The translations under genes were made by a program, and so were the position numbers. A DNA stretch of 28,555 nt from NCBI GenBank assembly GCA_002414505.1, contig DHZF01000126.1:1-28555 (forward strand), given 5' to 3'. Position 1 is the first letter of the stretch, and each line of letters opens with the position of its first letter. This document shows positions 16,210-24,157 of the stretch, one piece after another. The notes under the pieces were generated by a model. That model was not told the DNA's origin, made no database searches, and saw nothing but the letters and a program-made list of their open reading frames with translations. Source of the DNA: Hyphomonas sp. UBA5111 (GTDB lineage: Bacteria; Pseudomonadota; Alphaproteobacteria; Caulobacterales; Hyphomonadaceae).

Positions 16210-17592
16210 TTACAGGAGCACGAGGGACGCCAGACCGAGAAAACTGAAGAAAGCCATCACATCGGTCAGCGTCAGGACGAAGACCGAGGAGGCGACGGCA
16301 GGGTCTGCGCCGAGGCGTTTCAGGCCGAGCGGCACGAGGATGCCCGACAGGCCCGCCCAGATAAAGGTCGCGAGCATGGCCACGCTTATGACGAGCGCCA
16401 GCTTGATGTCACGGAACCAGACGAGCGAAATCAGCCCGACGCCAATGGCGAAGATCACGCCATTGACGCAGCCGCTGAGCACTTCGCGCAGGATGGCCCG
16501 GCGCGCGGCGGCCCCGTCCAGCTGGCGCTCGGCGATGGCGCGCACCGCCACGGCGAGGCCCTGGCTGCCGGCATTGCCGCCCAGCGCCGCCACGACGGGC
16601 ATCAGCACGGCCAACGCGACAACTTGGGCGATGGCCGCTTCAAACAGGGAAATGATGGCCGAGGCGATGAAGGCGGAAAACAGGTTCACGCCCAGCCACG
16701 GGGCGCGCGCCTTGACCGTGTCCCAGACCGTATCGGCCCCGTCGGCAGAGCGAACGTTGAGCAGGGAGAGCAGGTCTTCTGCGTTCTCTTCCTGCATGAC
16801 GTCGACCATGTCATCGACCGTGATCATGCCGACCAGCCGGTCGCCCTCATCGGTGACCGGCGCCGCCGCGAGGGAGTATTTGCGAAACTGGAAGGCCACT
16901 TCTTCCTGGTCCATCTCGGGCTTCAGGGACGAAAGCGGGTCTTCCATGATGTCGGACAGCTGAACGTCCCGTGGGGTGCGCAGCAATGTGGCCAGCGGGA
17001 CAATGCCCATCAGGCGGTGGCCGGGATCGGTGACATAGAGTTCGTAGAAGACTTCCGGCAATTCCTCGCCAAGCTCCCGCGCATGATCGATGGCATGACC
17101 GACGGTCCAGTATTCCGGCGCGGCCACGAATTCCGTCTGCATGAGACGGCCGGCCGTGTCCTCTTCATAGGAGAGACCCCGTTCCAGCTGGGCCCGGTCA
17201 ATCGGGGCGAGGTCTTCCAGAATGCGTTCGCGCCGCTCGTCCTCAAGGTCTTCGAGGATCGTGGTCGCATCATCGGAGTCGAGTTCGTCGAGTGCGCTGG
17301 CCACGGCAGCGTCCGGCAGGACTTCGACCGCCTCTTCCCGGTAGGAATCGCGCAGCTCGATGAGAATATCGGCCGGCAGCTCTCCGCCGAGCAATTCCAC
17401 GGCCTCCGAGAACGTATCGAAGGAGAGAGCTTCGAGCGCATCCGCAGCATCGGCCGGGTGCATGCGCTGCAGCGTCCGCGCCAGCCAGCGCGTGTCCTTT
17501 TCATCAATGGCATCGATGATGTCTTCCAGCATTTCCGGGTCGACGTTGGGCGTCTCGGCGGTCTGGCCAGGCTGAGCGGGCGAGTCTGTCAT
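16210..17592 (-). CDS. mgtE: Magnesium transporter MgtE
   Basis: A 460-residue Mg2+ channel of the inner membrane. The acidic N-domain (about 20-125, superhelical repeats rich in Asp/Glu) and two CBS domains (about 135-255) form the cytoplasmic Mg2+ sensor. The last 180 residues hold five helices with PVVAALGGNAGSQ in the pore. TLTDVMAFFSFLGLA carries the conserved pore Asp. Length and order of domains are normal. The start is ATG 17592, with GAGAGG 5 nt upstream, rather than a farther in-frame codon at 17628. spmX follows on the same strand after a 107-nt gap with its own promoter. Confidence 0.95.
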   Translation of the reverse strand: MTDSPAQPGQTAETPNVDPEMLEDIIDAIDEKDTRWLARTLQRMHPADAADALEALSFDTFSEAVELLGGELPADILIELRDSYREEAVEVLPDAAVASALDELDSDDATTILEDLEDERRERILEDLAPIDRAQLERGLSYEEDTAGRLMQTEFVAAPEYWTVGHAIDHARELGEELPEVFYELYVTDPGHRLMGIVPLATLLRTPRDVQLSDIMEDPLSSLKPEMDQEEVAFQFRKYSLAAAPVTDEGDRLVGMITVDDMVDVMQEENAEDLLSLLNVRSADGADTVWDTVKARAPWLGVNLFSAFIASAIISLFEAAIAQVVALAVLMPVVAALGGNAGSQGLAVAVRAIAERQLDGAAARRAILREVLSGCVNGVIFAIGVGLISLVWFRDIKLALVISVAMLATFIWAGLSGILVPLGLKRLGADPAVASSVFVLTLTDVMAFFSFLGLASLVLL

Positions 17593-17714
17593 GGGGCCTC
17601 TCTTGCCGGGGTTACGATGCGTCGGCAAGAACCGAATACGTTGAGCTAGCCGGGATTCGCAGGAATCTCACAGGGTGCCCACAGCAGAGTCTGGAACAGG
17701 TGAATTGACCCGTG

Positions 17715-18143
17715 TCAGCGCAGGCGCCTCAAGCCCGCTGTGAGCTGGGACAAGCCATCCTCGCGCAATCGGCCTTCAATTCGGTCCTGAACCTCCTTCC
17801 AGAGCGGATAGGCCTCCTCCAGACGGCGTACCCCAAGCGTGGTGAGCAATAGGCGACGGCGCCGACCATCTCCCTCCTCTCCCCGAAAGATTAGACCGGC
17901 CTTCTCCAGCGGCTTCAGATTGCGGGACAGGGTGGTACGCTCCAAGGCAAGCAAATCTGCCAGCTCCGAAATGGAATCGGGCTCAAACCGGCCTACCGCA
18001 TTCAAAAGCCCGAACTGGGCAATGGTCAGGTCAACAGGGCGCAAGGCGTCGTCATACTCGCGTGTAATGCGCCTGGCCGCACGCAGCACGCGGCCAGCCG
18101 TACAGCGCTGGGTCACATCTTCATGAATTCTTGTTTGGTCCAT
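17715..18143 (-). CDS. MarR family transcriptional regulator
   Basis: A 142-residue winged-helix dimer-type regulator. DLTIAQFGLLNAV, then SISELADLLALERTTLSRNLKPLEKAGLI as the recognition helix-turn-helix and EGDGRRRRLLLTTLG as the wing are clear MarR features. I take ATG 18143. A GTG at 18158 directly abuts the AGGAGG and so has poor spacing, while the ATG has long spacing, so the start is uncertain. A perfect palindromic box (18147-18158) lies right at the start region, which suggests autorepression. It is divergent from the TPR gene, whose leader carries the same box. The ligand is unknown. Confidence 0.88.
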   Translation of the reverse strand: MDQTRIHEDVTQRCTAGRVLRAARRITREYDDALRPVDLTIAQFGLLNAVGRFEPDSISELADLLALERTTLSRNLKPLEKAGLIFRGEEGDGRRRRLLLTTLGVRRLEEAYPLWKEVQDRIEGRLREDGLSQLTAGLRRLR

Positions 18144-18146
18144 AGC

Positions 18147-18158
18147 GTGTAGATACAC
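18147..18158. promoter_or_regulatory. Palindromic box GTGTA-N2-TACAC at the MarR gene start
   Basis: GTGTAGATACAC is a perfect 5-bp inverted repeat with a 2-bp centre, just upstream of the MarR ATG and abutting its AGGAGG. The same half-sites recur at 18360-18371. Likely the operator of this MarR protein (inference). Confidence 0.55.
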
Positions 18159-18234
18159 CCTCCTTTCGAAACTTCAAACACATCAGTAAATCTAACACAC
18201 CCATTCCAAGGCGCCCCATTGATTCCCCCATATA

Positions 18235-18246
18235 GTGCATATACAT
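18235..18246. promoter_or_regulatory. Degenerate third box and candidate + strand promoter
   Basis: GTGCATATACAT differs from the GTGTA-N2-TACAC boxes by one base in each half-site. It overlaps a possible + strand promoter: TTGATT at 18219-18224, 17 nt, TACATT at 18242-18247. Both readings are weak alone. Together with the downstream terminator they suggest a short transcript starting near 18254. Confidence 0.3.
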
Positions 18247-18253
18247 TACTTAT

Positions 18254-18338
18254 GTCGCTGGCGTCTCTCTACAACAGTCAGTTTCCCGTGATCCAGTGAC
18301 ACACTTCCGCCCGGCACACCCTGTCGGGCGGCCTTTTC
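18254..18338 (+). ncRNA. Candidate small RNA ending at an orphan terminator
   Basis: A clear + strand intrinsic terminator (18307-18338) lies in an intergenic region with no + strand gene before it. A candidate promoter at 18219-18247 would give a transcript of about 85 nt. It is either a small RNA or an attenuated leader of the TPR gene. No family is recognised. Confidence 0.35.
18307..18338 (+). terminator. Orphan intrinsic terminator in the MarR/TPR intergenic region
   Basis: CCGCCCG at 18307-18313 pairs perfectly with CGGGCGG at 18325-18331, followed by CCTTTTCT. It lies 49 nt upstream of the TPR gene start, on the same strand. Confidence 0.6.
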
Positions 18339-18359
18339 TGGATGCATACATCCTATATC

Positions 18360-18371
18360 GTGTACTTACAC
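18360..18371. promoter_or_regulatory. Palindromic box GTGTA-N2-TACAC upstream of the TPR gene
   Basis: GTGTACTTACAC repeats the half-sites and spacing of the box at the MarR start. It lies 15 nt before the TPR-gene ATG, just beyond a TATATC sequence that could be the -10 element, a repressing position. Confidence 0.55.
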
Positions 18372-18386
18372 TATTGGAGTTTCAAC

Positions 18387-18992
18387 ATGAAACCTGCCGT
18401 CCCAGCCTTTTTGCTCTCCGCCCTTTTCAGCATTTCCACTCCCCATGCCGGCGCCAGCCCGGATGTCTACAGATCCAGCCCGGCCGAGTTATGCGCAACA
18501 GAACTCGGGCACTACTCTGAGGCCACGTTGCGCCTCCAGCGGCTGTGCGATGCGGGCGCAAAGCAGTCAGACCTGACGCTGAGCGGCCGCGCTGCCGCCC
18601 AAGCAAATGCGGGCACAGTCCGCATCAGGCGAGGCGACCTTGAAGGCGCCGCACGCCTGTTGTCCGAAGCCCATGCCATGCGCGGCGCCTCTGCCGATAT
18701 CGCCATCAGCCTCAGTGCGGTGCTGATACGACTGGAGCGCTATGACGAGGCCGTCCTGGCACTGGCAGACCTGGATCAGGTGTCAGAAGAATTGCGGCAC
18801 AAGGCGCTCTACAATCGCGCCACGGCCGAATTGCAGCGCAACAATGTCGAGGCAGCCTATGTCGATTTGCGCAAGACGGTCCAACTGGCACCGGATTTTG
18901 TTCCGGCGCAGGACATGTTGAAGCAATTCAAGGTGACGCCCCACACACTTACGGCTGATGCGCAAGACGGCACCAGAAATGGACAGCCTTGA
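18387..18992 (+). CDS. Secreted tetratricopeptide-repeat protein
   Basis: Start at ATG 18387, with TTGGAG 8 nt upstream, giving 201 residues; the longer frame from 18342 runs through the operator box. Residues 1-23 are a signal peptide ending near AGA. A Cys pair (about Cys37 and Cys54) and helical TPR-like units follow (about 70-175), with the recurring pattern AxxxxRxGDLEGAARLLSEA and RYDEAVLALADL. TPR domains bind partner proteins, and this one would do so in the periplasm. It is divergent from a MarR gene and shares its box, so it may be that regulator's target. No specific role can be given. Confidence 0.85.
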   Translation: MKPAVPAFLLSALFSISTPHAGASPDVYRSSPAELCATELGHYSEATLRLQRLCDAGAKQSDLTLSGRAAAQANAGTVRIRRGDLEGAARLLSEAHAMRGASADIAISLSAVLIRLERYDEAVLALADLDQVSEELRHKALYNRATAELQRNNVEAAYVDLRKTVQLAPDFVPAQDMLKQFKVTPHTLTADAQDGTRNGQP

Positions 18993-19071
18993 GCCCGATC
19001 CATCGCACAAAAGCCGTGTGTGAAATTCAGACAGTCATCAAATGTTTCAGCGAAGCTGGAACGATTGAAAA

Positions 19072-19156
19072 TGGTGCGGTCAAGAGGACTCGAACCTCCA
19101 CGGGTTGCCCCACAGCGACCTCAACGCTGCGCGTCTACCAATTCCGCCATGACCGC
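19072..19156 (-). tRNA. tRNA-Leu, anticodon GAG
   Basis: On the minus strand the acceptor GCGGTCA (19150-19156) pairs with TGACCGC. A discriminator A and an encoded CCA follow (19072-19075). The D arm TGGCGGAATTGGTAGACGC is typical of tRNA-Leu. The anticodon stem CAGCG/CGCTG encloses loop TTGAGGT, with anticodon GAG at 19120-19122. A long variable arm (GGGGCAACCC) and a T loop with GTTCGAGTC complete a class II tRNA. Confidence 0.96.
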
Positions 19157-19182
19157 ACTGGTCTTCATTGAGGCAGACGGGC

Positions 19183-19211
19183 CGTATAAGGCGACACCAA
19201 CACTTTGTGAA
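19183..19211 (-). promoter_or_regulatory. Likely promoter of the tRNA-Leu gene
   Basis: On the minus strand, TTCACA (19206-19211) and TATACG (19183-19188) are 17 nt apart, close to sigma-70 -35 and -10 boxes. They lie about 27 nt before the mature tRNA 5' end. The site falls in the upstream region of lipB. Confidence 0.45.
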
Positions 19212-19229
19212 GCCCCGAATGTCGCCTAT

Positions 19230-19940
19230 ATGCCCCCAGTGATGCAGAAATTCCCCGACACAGAATGGGCCGTCTCAAAGCGTCTGGTTCCTTATGAGGA
19301 CGCGGTCCAATTCATGGAGGCGCGCGCCCGTGCGATCCGCGAGGAAAGCGCGCCGGAACTGGTGTGGTTCCTGGAGCATCCGCCGCTCTATACGTCCGGG
19401 ACATCTGCCAAGCCGGACGATCTGCGCGACCCTGCCCGCTTTCCCGTCTTCGATGCCGGACGCGGCGGGCAATACACGTATCACGGCCCCGGCCAGCGCG
19501 TGGCTTATGTGATGCTGGATGTTGCCCGGCGCGGCCGCGACGTGCGCGCCTTCGTGCAGAATCTGGAGACCTGGATCATCACCGGCCTCGCAGCCTTCAA
19601 TGTGGAGGCAGGCCCGCGTGACGGCCGCGTCGGCGTGTGGGTCGATCGGACAAAAGCGGGCGGGCCGCTTCGTGAGGACAAGATCGCCGCCATTGGCGTG
19701 CGGCTGAAAAAATGGATCAGCTTCCACGGCATCTCGCTGAATGTGGAGCCGGATCTGGAACATTTTTCCGGCATCACACCGTGCGGCATCGCCGATCCGC
19801 GCTATGGCGTCACCAGCCTGGTCGATCTTGGTATTCCCGCCACGATGGATGAGGTCGACCTTGCCCTGAAGGACGCCTTCGAGAGCGTGTTCGAAAGCCG
19901 CCTCGTGCGAGCACCCGACCCGGTCAGCGAACCCGCCTAA
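19230..19940 (+). CDS. lipB: Octanoyltransferase LipB
   Basis: It transfers octanoate from acyl carrier protein to apo-lipoyl domains, the first step of lipoate synthesis for pyruvate, 2-oxoglutarate and branched-chain keto-acid dehydrogenases and the glycine cleavage system. [34 protein letters not shown] and SLNV are family signatures. Lys151 and Cys185 (GITPCGI) are the catalytic pair. I start at ATG 19230 (236 residues), which matches the usual N-terminus; the frame is open further upstream but would run through the tRNA. An ATG at 19242 is also possible, and no strong ribosome binding site marks either. It converges on the DUF805-like gene, overlapping 4 nt. Confidence 0.93.
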   Translation: MPPVMQKFPDTEWAVSKRLVPYEDAVQFMEARARAIREESAPELVWFLEHPPLYTSGTSAKPDDLRDPARFPVFDAGRGGQYTYHGPGQRVAYVMLDVARRGRDVRAFVQNLETWIITGLAAFNVEAGPRDGRVGVWVDRTKAGGPLREDKIAAIGVRLKKWISFHGISLNVEPDLEHFSGITPCGIADPRYGVTSLVDLGIPATMDEVDLALKDAFESVFESRLVRAPDPVSEPA

Positions 19941-20707
19941 GCCGTTTTATAGGCTTCCAGCCGCTGTTCTTCCTGTGTCAGGTCGCTGCCGGTGCGGAAA
20001 TTGCCCACCCCGCCATTCGGCAAGCGCGCGACATGCAACAACGTCCAGAGCATTACGATGAAGGACGAAATCGCCCAGAGCGGCATGGCCAGGCCCATGC
20101 CTGCGCCCATCGCCATCTGCATCTGGGTTGGCGGCGGGCCGTCCGGGCGGCGCGGTTCCTTCGCTTCCGTCTGCGCGTCGGCAGGCGCGGCAGCCGCCTC
20201 GCCTCCTTCCGCAACCGCGGCTTCAGCTTGCGCCACCTTCGCCTGCTGCGCAGTGAACTGCGCTGAGCCCATCACGACACCGCCCGCAAAACCCAACAGG
20301 CCGAGGAAAAGCGGGATCAGGACAATCGCGGCCTTCAGCGTCGACCGGTTCACTTCCGCAAAGCGGCGCACATGCGCCACCCAGGACGTGAATTCGGTCA
20401 AAATGGTGAAGAAGAAGAACGGTACCAGAAGCGCCGGCAATGGCACGCCAATCGCCTTGATCGGTTTCCACGCGCCAGACATGTCCGCGCCTGCCAGACC
20501 GGCAATAAAGGCCACGAAAACCGGCACGATGAACAACAGGACCCGTCCCATGAACATGAAGGTCCAGGCCCGGCTGAAATGCAGCTTGCCGGTCATCCCC
20601 ATCGGATTGAACAGGGTCTGAAGCCAGTCCATGCGCGCCGGATCATCCCGTACGTCGCGTATCCAGGGGCGATGCGGATCGATGGGCGTCGTCGTATGAT
20701 GGGTCAT
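19937..20707 (-). CDS. Membrane protein, divergent DUF805-like
   Basis: The 256-residue protein has four or five hydrophobic segments (about 48-72, 87-108, 125-147 and 203-228). A charged Ala/Glu/Pro-rich loop (about 155-195) lies before the last one. The start of the membrane part ([20 protein letters not shown]) and the [17 protein letters not shown] end recall DUF805 proteins, two clear examples of which lie directly upstream. The resemblance is weak and the loop is unusual. No function is known. The gap to the next DUF805 gene is 23 nt, so they are probably one operon. Confidence 0.7.
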   Translation of the reverse strand: MTHHTTTPIDPHRPWIRDVRDDPARMDWLQTLFNPMGMTGKLHFSRAWTFMFMGRVLLFIVPVFVAFIAGLAGADMSGAWKPIKAIGVPLPALLVPFFFFTILTEFTSWVAHVRRFAEVNRSTLKAAIVLIPLFLGLLGFAGGVVMGSAQFTAQQAKVAQAEAAVAEGGEAAAAPADAQTEAKEPRRPDGPPPTQMQMAMGAGMGLAMPLWAISSFIVMLWTLLHVARLPNGGVGNFRTGSDLTQEEQRLEAYKTA

Positions 20708-20730
20708 GCCGGTCGGGTCCTCTGGGGTCT

Positions 20731-21252
20731 TCAGGAAAAAGTGTTGGACATGGAATTGCGGGATGTGGGCGGGCCGTACTGGTTCGCGTCCGGATCGGTC
20801 GGCAAGCGCGCCGCGATGAAGCCGAGCAAGGCCGTCGTGAGCAGGAAGCTCGCGAGCGTCGTAAGGGACGTTAGACGCTCGAATTCCTGGATATTCTCGG
20901 TCAGGGCCTCCATGGCGCCGGACAGATCACTCCTGAACTGGGCGTACATCTCGAACGCAACCGGCGACAGGATGGGCATCAACAGCGCGCTCACAATGCT
21001 GCCGACCACGCCGTAACCGATCAGGAACAACAGGTAGAACCAGCCGGAATGCCCGGCATCGTGCAGTCGCTTGGAGAACAGGCAGACATACACATAGACC
21101 ATCGGATAAACGAGAATGCCGAAGATTGGCGAAATGAAAGTGTTCGCGATCTGAACGATGATGAAGGCCGCCGTGATGACGGACAGGCCACGCAGGAAGG
21201 TGCGCGAGCCAATCCGGCCTTTTGACGACAAGAGGACATATCTCATGTCCAT
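20731..21252 (-). CDS. DUF805 family membrane protein
   Basis: A 173-residue protein with four hydrophobic segments. SSKGRIGSRTFLRG at the N-terminus and CLFSKRLHDAGHSGWFYLL in the middle are the DUF805 signatures (a GR.sR..fw start and a kRLHD.g.sGW motif). The C-terminus ends in DPDANQYGPP, as in other members (N.yG). A loop of about 40 residues between the third and fourth segments is longer than usual. GAGGAGA lies about 10 nt before ATG 21252. The family's function is unknown. Confidence 0.85.
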   Translation of the reverse strand: MDMRYVLLSSKGRIGSRTFLRGLSVITAAFIIVQIANTFISPIFGILVYPMVYVYVCLFSKRLHDAGHSGWFYLLFLIGYGVVGSIVSALLMPILSPVAFEMYAQFRSDLSGAMEALTENIQEFERLTSLTTLASFLLTTALLGFIAARLPTDPDANQYGPPTSRNSMSNTFS

Positions 21253-21294
21253 AGGATTTCAGTCTCCTCGATACGGCGACGTACGCCTCAAAGC

Positions 21295-21312
21295 CGCGAA
21301 TAGTGTTTCGCG
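21295..21312. promoter_or_regulatory. Inverted repeat CGCGAA-N6-TTCGCG upstream of a DUF805 gene
   Basis: A perfect 6-bp inverted repeat with a 6-nt centre lies 43 nt before the ATG at 21252, followed by a TTATC/GATAA dyad just upstream of it. It could be an operator or leader hairpin. No regulator is known. Confidence 0.3.
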
Positions 21313-21343
21313 TCCTTATCAATAAACGATAAATACATGCAAC

Positions 21344-21372
21344 AAAAAAGAGCCGGACAACTGCCCGGCTCT
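21344..21372 (-). terminator. Rho-independent terminator after the DUF805 gene at 21398
   Basis: AGAGCCGG and CCGGCTCT (21349-21356 with 21365-21372) form a perfect 8-bp stem with an 8-nt loop, followed on the minus strand by six T. It ends the transcript of the DUF805 gene at 21398-21844. Confidence 0.85.
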
Positions 21373-21397
21373 CCTGAACTCCGTGTCTGGCAAGTGC

Positions 21398-21844
21398 CTA
21401 GACGAAGGTGTCGGCGGCCATTGCGCCGGGGTTTTTCGGATCCGGACCATACTTGTTCGGGCCGACAGTGCCGGGAATACAGGCAATCACGATCTGGGCG
21501 ATCGACGCCAGGAAATTGATGAATGGAATGAAGCTGGCGACGACGAGGCCGAGATAGATCCAGCCGGTCTGGTTGATATCGTGCAGGCGGCGGATGAACA
21601 GGGCAATACCCGGAATGATCACGGCCAGGCCATACAGGCCCATCAGGGCGAAGAAGATCATTCCGATCGGGTTCATTTCACCGGTTTCGAAATTGCCGCC
21701 AAGGCCGAATGCTAGGGCCGCCAGGACCCCGAACACGATCAGGTTGAAGAGTACGACCCACCAGTATTCCGAGCGGCGTGAGCGGCCCTGAAAGTCCACA
21801 TAGCGGGAAAAGAACATTTTGACTGCGTCTGGAAAACTGACCAT
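21398..21844 (-). CDS. DUF805 family membrane protein
   Basis: A standard DUF805 protein of 148 residues: an amphipathic N-terminus (AVKMFFSRYVDFQGRSRRSEYWW), three to four hydrophobic segments, and FIRRLHDINQTGWIYLG in the middle. It ends with GPNKYGPDP, also family-typical. AAGGGGG lies 8 nt before the ATG. A terminator follows, so it is transcribed separately from the other two DUF805-type genes downstream. The family's role is unknown. Confidence 0.9.
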   Translation of the reverse strand: MVSFPDAVKMFFSRYVDFQGRSRRSEYWWVVLFNLIVFGVLAALAFGLGGNFETGEMNPIGMIFFALMGLYGLAVIIPGIALFIRRLHDINQTGWIYLGLVVASFIPFINFLASIAQIVIACIPGTVGPNKYGPDPKNPGAMAADTFV

Positions 21845-21931
21845 TTTCGGCCCCCTTGATTGCTTTCACCACGAAAGGCTGGCGCATTTTCGGTGCACCA
21901 GCAGCAAGGTCAAGGGATGACTCGTTAATGG

Positions 21932-21980
21932 TCCCCTGCCCCATGCGGCGGGATTCCGCGCCGATTTGGTTAGGGCAGGG
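21932..21980. repeat. Inverted repeat downstream of pccA
   Basis: CCCTGCCC (21932-21939) pairs with GGGCAGGG (21973-21980), enclosing a shorter GCGG/CCGC stem. It lies between pccA and the DUF805 gene. It lacks a T tract, so it may be a Rho-type or mRNA-end hairpin, not a classical terminator. Confidence 0.35.
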
Positions 21981-22010
21981 TTAATAATCGCCGTCCGGGG
22001 CAACGTTTGC

Positions 22011-24014
22011 CTAGTCGAATTCGACCATGATCTCGTCGGCCGCGACACTGTCACCGGCGCCGACATTGATCGCCTTCACGGTGCCATTGGCTTCGGCGCG
22101 GATGATGTTCTGCATCTTCATCGCCTCGACCACGCAGACCGCTTCGCCTTCCTGCACTTCCTGGCCCATCTCGACATCGACCGAGACGACAAGGCCCGGC
22201 ATGGGGGAAATGATCAGCTTGGACGTATCCGGCTTTTCTTTTTCCGGCAGACGGGCATGCAGGTCGGCCACGTTCGGCGTGCAGACCAGGGCGCGCACAG
22301 CGACACCCCGATGACGGAACAGGTAACCCTCGGTACGGTCGGCAAATTTCACCGCAAACGGCTTGCCATCCAGCAGGCCTTCCACGAGGTGCTGGCCGGG
22401 ATACCACGGTGTCACCAGCGTATGCGGCTTGCCGCCATTGACGGTGATTTCGGCATCGCCATCCTCGCCAAGATCCAGCGTTACCGGATGGTGCTTGTCG
22501 CCCAGAATGACAATCCAGTCGCGACGCGCTTCGGGCGGAGGCGACATGCGGCCGCTCGTATCGGCGGCTCGGCGCGAGAAGAAGCCGTGCACATAGGCCG
22601 CCGCGCAAATCAGCTGGGTTTCCTGTTCCTTGGTCGGCTCTACGCCTTCAAATCCTTCCGGGAACTCATCCTTGATATAGGCGGTCGTGATATTGCCGGA
22701 GCGGAACCGTTTTTCGTCGATCACAGCCGCAATGAAGGGCATGTTGTCCTGGATGCCTTCGATATGGAACCGGTCAAGCGCCTCGCCATGCACATCCAGC
22801 GCGGTGTCGCGATCCTTGCCGTGCGTGATCAGCTTGGCGATCATCGGGTCATAGAACATGGAAATCTCGTCGCCCTCGCGGACGCCGGAATCCATTCGCA
22901 CTTCGCCGCCCGCCAGCTTGCCCTCTTCCGGCGCGTGGAAGCGCTTCAGACGGCCAATGGATGGCAGGAAGTTGCGATACGGGTCTTCGGCATAGACGCG
23001 GCTTTCCACGGCCCAGCCATTGATCTTGATGTCGGACTGTTTGAGCTTCAGCTTCTCGCCATAAGCGACCCGCAGCATCTGCTCGACCAGATCGACGCCG
23101 GTAATCATCTCGGTCACCGGATGCTCGACCTGCAGGCGGGTATTCATTTCAAGGAAGTAGAAGCCCTTGTCGGCGCCCGAGGCCACGAACTCCACCGTGC
23201 CGGCGCTGTCATAATTGACGGCCTTGGCAAGGGCCACGGCCTGTTCGCCCATCTTCTTGCGCGTTTCCGGGTCGAGCAGCGGCGAAGGCGCTTCCTCGAT
23301 GACCTTCTGGTTGCGGCGCTGGATCGAACATTCGCGCTCGACCAGATAGATGCAATTGCCGTGCTTGTCGCCGAGCACCTGGATCTCAATATGGCGCGGC
23401 TCAAGGATGAATTTCTCGATGAAAACGCGGTCGTCGCCGAATGAGGCTTTTGCTTCAGCCTTCACGGCCGGGAAGCCTTCTTCGACTTCCTTGTCATTGG
23501 CCGCGACGCGGATGCCCTTGCCGCCACCGCCAGCAGACGCCTTGATCATCACCGGATAGCCGATCTCGCGCGAGATCTTCACGGCCTCTTTGGTGTCCTC
23601 GATCAGGCCCATATGGCCTGGCACGGTCGACACGCCGGCTTCGGCGGCCAGCTTCTTGGAGCTGATCTTGTCGCCCATTGCTTCGATGGCGTAGGCGTTC
23701 GGGCCGATCCAGCCGATCCCCTCTTCCTCAAGCCGTTTGGCGAAAACAGGGTTTTCGGACAGGAAGCCAAAGCCCGGATGGATCGCCTCGGCGCCGGTCT
23801 GGCGGACAGCGTCAATGATCTTGTCGGCAACAAGGTAGGATTCCGAAGCCGGGGACGCGCCGATGTAAACCGTCTCGTCGGCCATCTCGACGGCCATCGA
23901 ATCCGCGTCTGCGTCGGAATAGACAACGACCGTCTGCACGCCCAACCGTCTACAGGTCTTAATGACCCGGACTGCAATTTCCCCCCGGTTGGCGATCAGA
24001 ATCTTTTTGAACAT
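22011..24014 (-). CDS. pccA: Propionyl-CoA carboxylase, biotin-containing alpha subunit
   Basis: It charges biotin with CO2 for carboxylation of propionyl-CoA to methylmalonyl-CoA, from isoleucine, valine and odd-chain fatty acids. Of 667 residues, FKKILIANRGEIAVRVI opens the biotin carboxylase domain. GGGGKGIRV and ECSIQRRNQKVIEEAPSP mark the ATP-grasp part, a BT-type connector covers about 480-590, and EAMKMQNIIRAE holds biotin on about Lys633. AMKMQN, the connector and the length point to PCC rather than MCC. ATG 24014 (GAGG just upstream) gives the normal N-terminus; 31 extra residues from 24107 are unlikely. The beta subunit pccB is not in the window. Confidence 0.94.
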   Translation of the reverse strand: MFKKILIANRGEIAVRVIKTCRRLGVQTVVVYSDADADSMAVEMADETVYIGASPASESYLVADKIIDAVRQTGAEAIHPGFGFLSENPVFAKRLEEEGIGWIGPNAYAIEAMGDKISSKKLAAEAGVSTVPGHMGLIEDTKEAVKISREIGYPVMIKASAGGGGKGIRVAANDKEVEEGFPAVKAEAKASFGDDRVFIEKFILEPRHIEIQVLGDKHGNCIYLVERECSIQRRNQKVIEEAPSPLLDPETRKKMGEQAVALAKAVNYDSAGTVEFVASGADKGFYFLEMNTRLQVEHPVTEMITGVDLVEQMLRVAYGEKLKLKQSDIKINGWAVESRVYAEDPYRNFLPSIGRLKRFHAPEEGKLAGGEVRMDSGVREGDEISMFYDPMIAKLITHGKDRDTALDVHGEALDRFHIEGIQDNMPFIAAVIDEKRFRSGNITTAYIKDEFPEGFEGVEPTKEQETQLICAAAYVHGFFSRRAADTSGRMSPPPEARRDWIVILGDKHHPVTLDLGEDGDAEITVNGGKPHTLVTPWYPGQHLVEGLLDGKPFAVKFADRTEGYLFRHRGVAVRALVCTPNVADLHARLPEKEKPDTSKLIISPMPGLVVSVDVEMGQEVQEGEAVCVVEAMKMQNIIRAEANGTVKAINVGAGDSVAADEIMVEFD

Positions 24015-24123
24015 GCTGCCTCGATCCATTGTAAAGTCTTTCAGCGACTGCACTAAGCCGCCCGAAACAGGATGTCCACAATTCCCATAGGGGAAGTCGG
24101 TTGCCACGATGCCGCAGATATGT

Positions 24124-24139
24124 TAGTAAGCGCTCACTA
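24124..24139. promoter_or_regulatory. Palindrome TAGTAAGC/GCTCACTA between pccA and the DUF2157-like gene
   Basis: Two 8-bp half-sites meet without a spacer and match in 7 of 8 positions. The site is 110 bp before the pccA start and 19 bp before the ATG at 24158. The size and symmetry are typical of TetR-family operators. No regulator is encoded nearby. Confidence 0.4.
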
Positions 24140-24157
24140 TTTATGGAGAATGATCTC

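Noticed and set aside
15122..17649. Two long + strand frames (336 and 506 codons) opposite spmX and mgtE
   Set aside because: Low-complexity Arg/His/Gly/Gln translations opposite well-identified genes.
19020..19229. N-terminal extension of lipB
   Set aside because: It would be translated through the tRNA-Leu gene; LipB homology starts near 19230.
3345..24014. mccA and pccA as a recent duplication
   Set aside because: They differ throughout, including the linker and biotin-site context (EAMKMEHT against EAMKMQN); they are old paralogues with different substrates.
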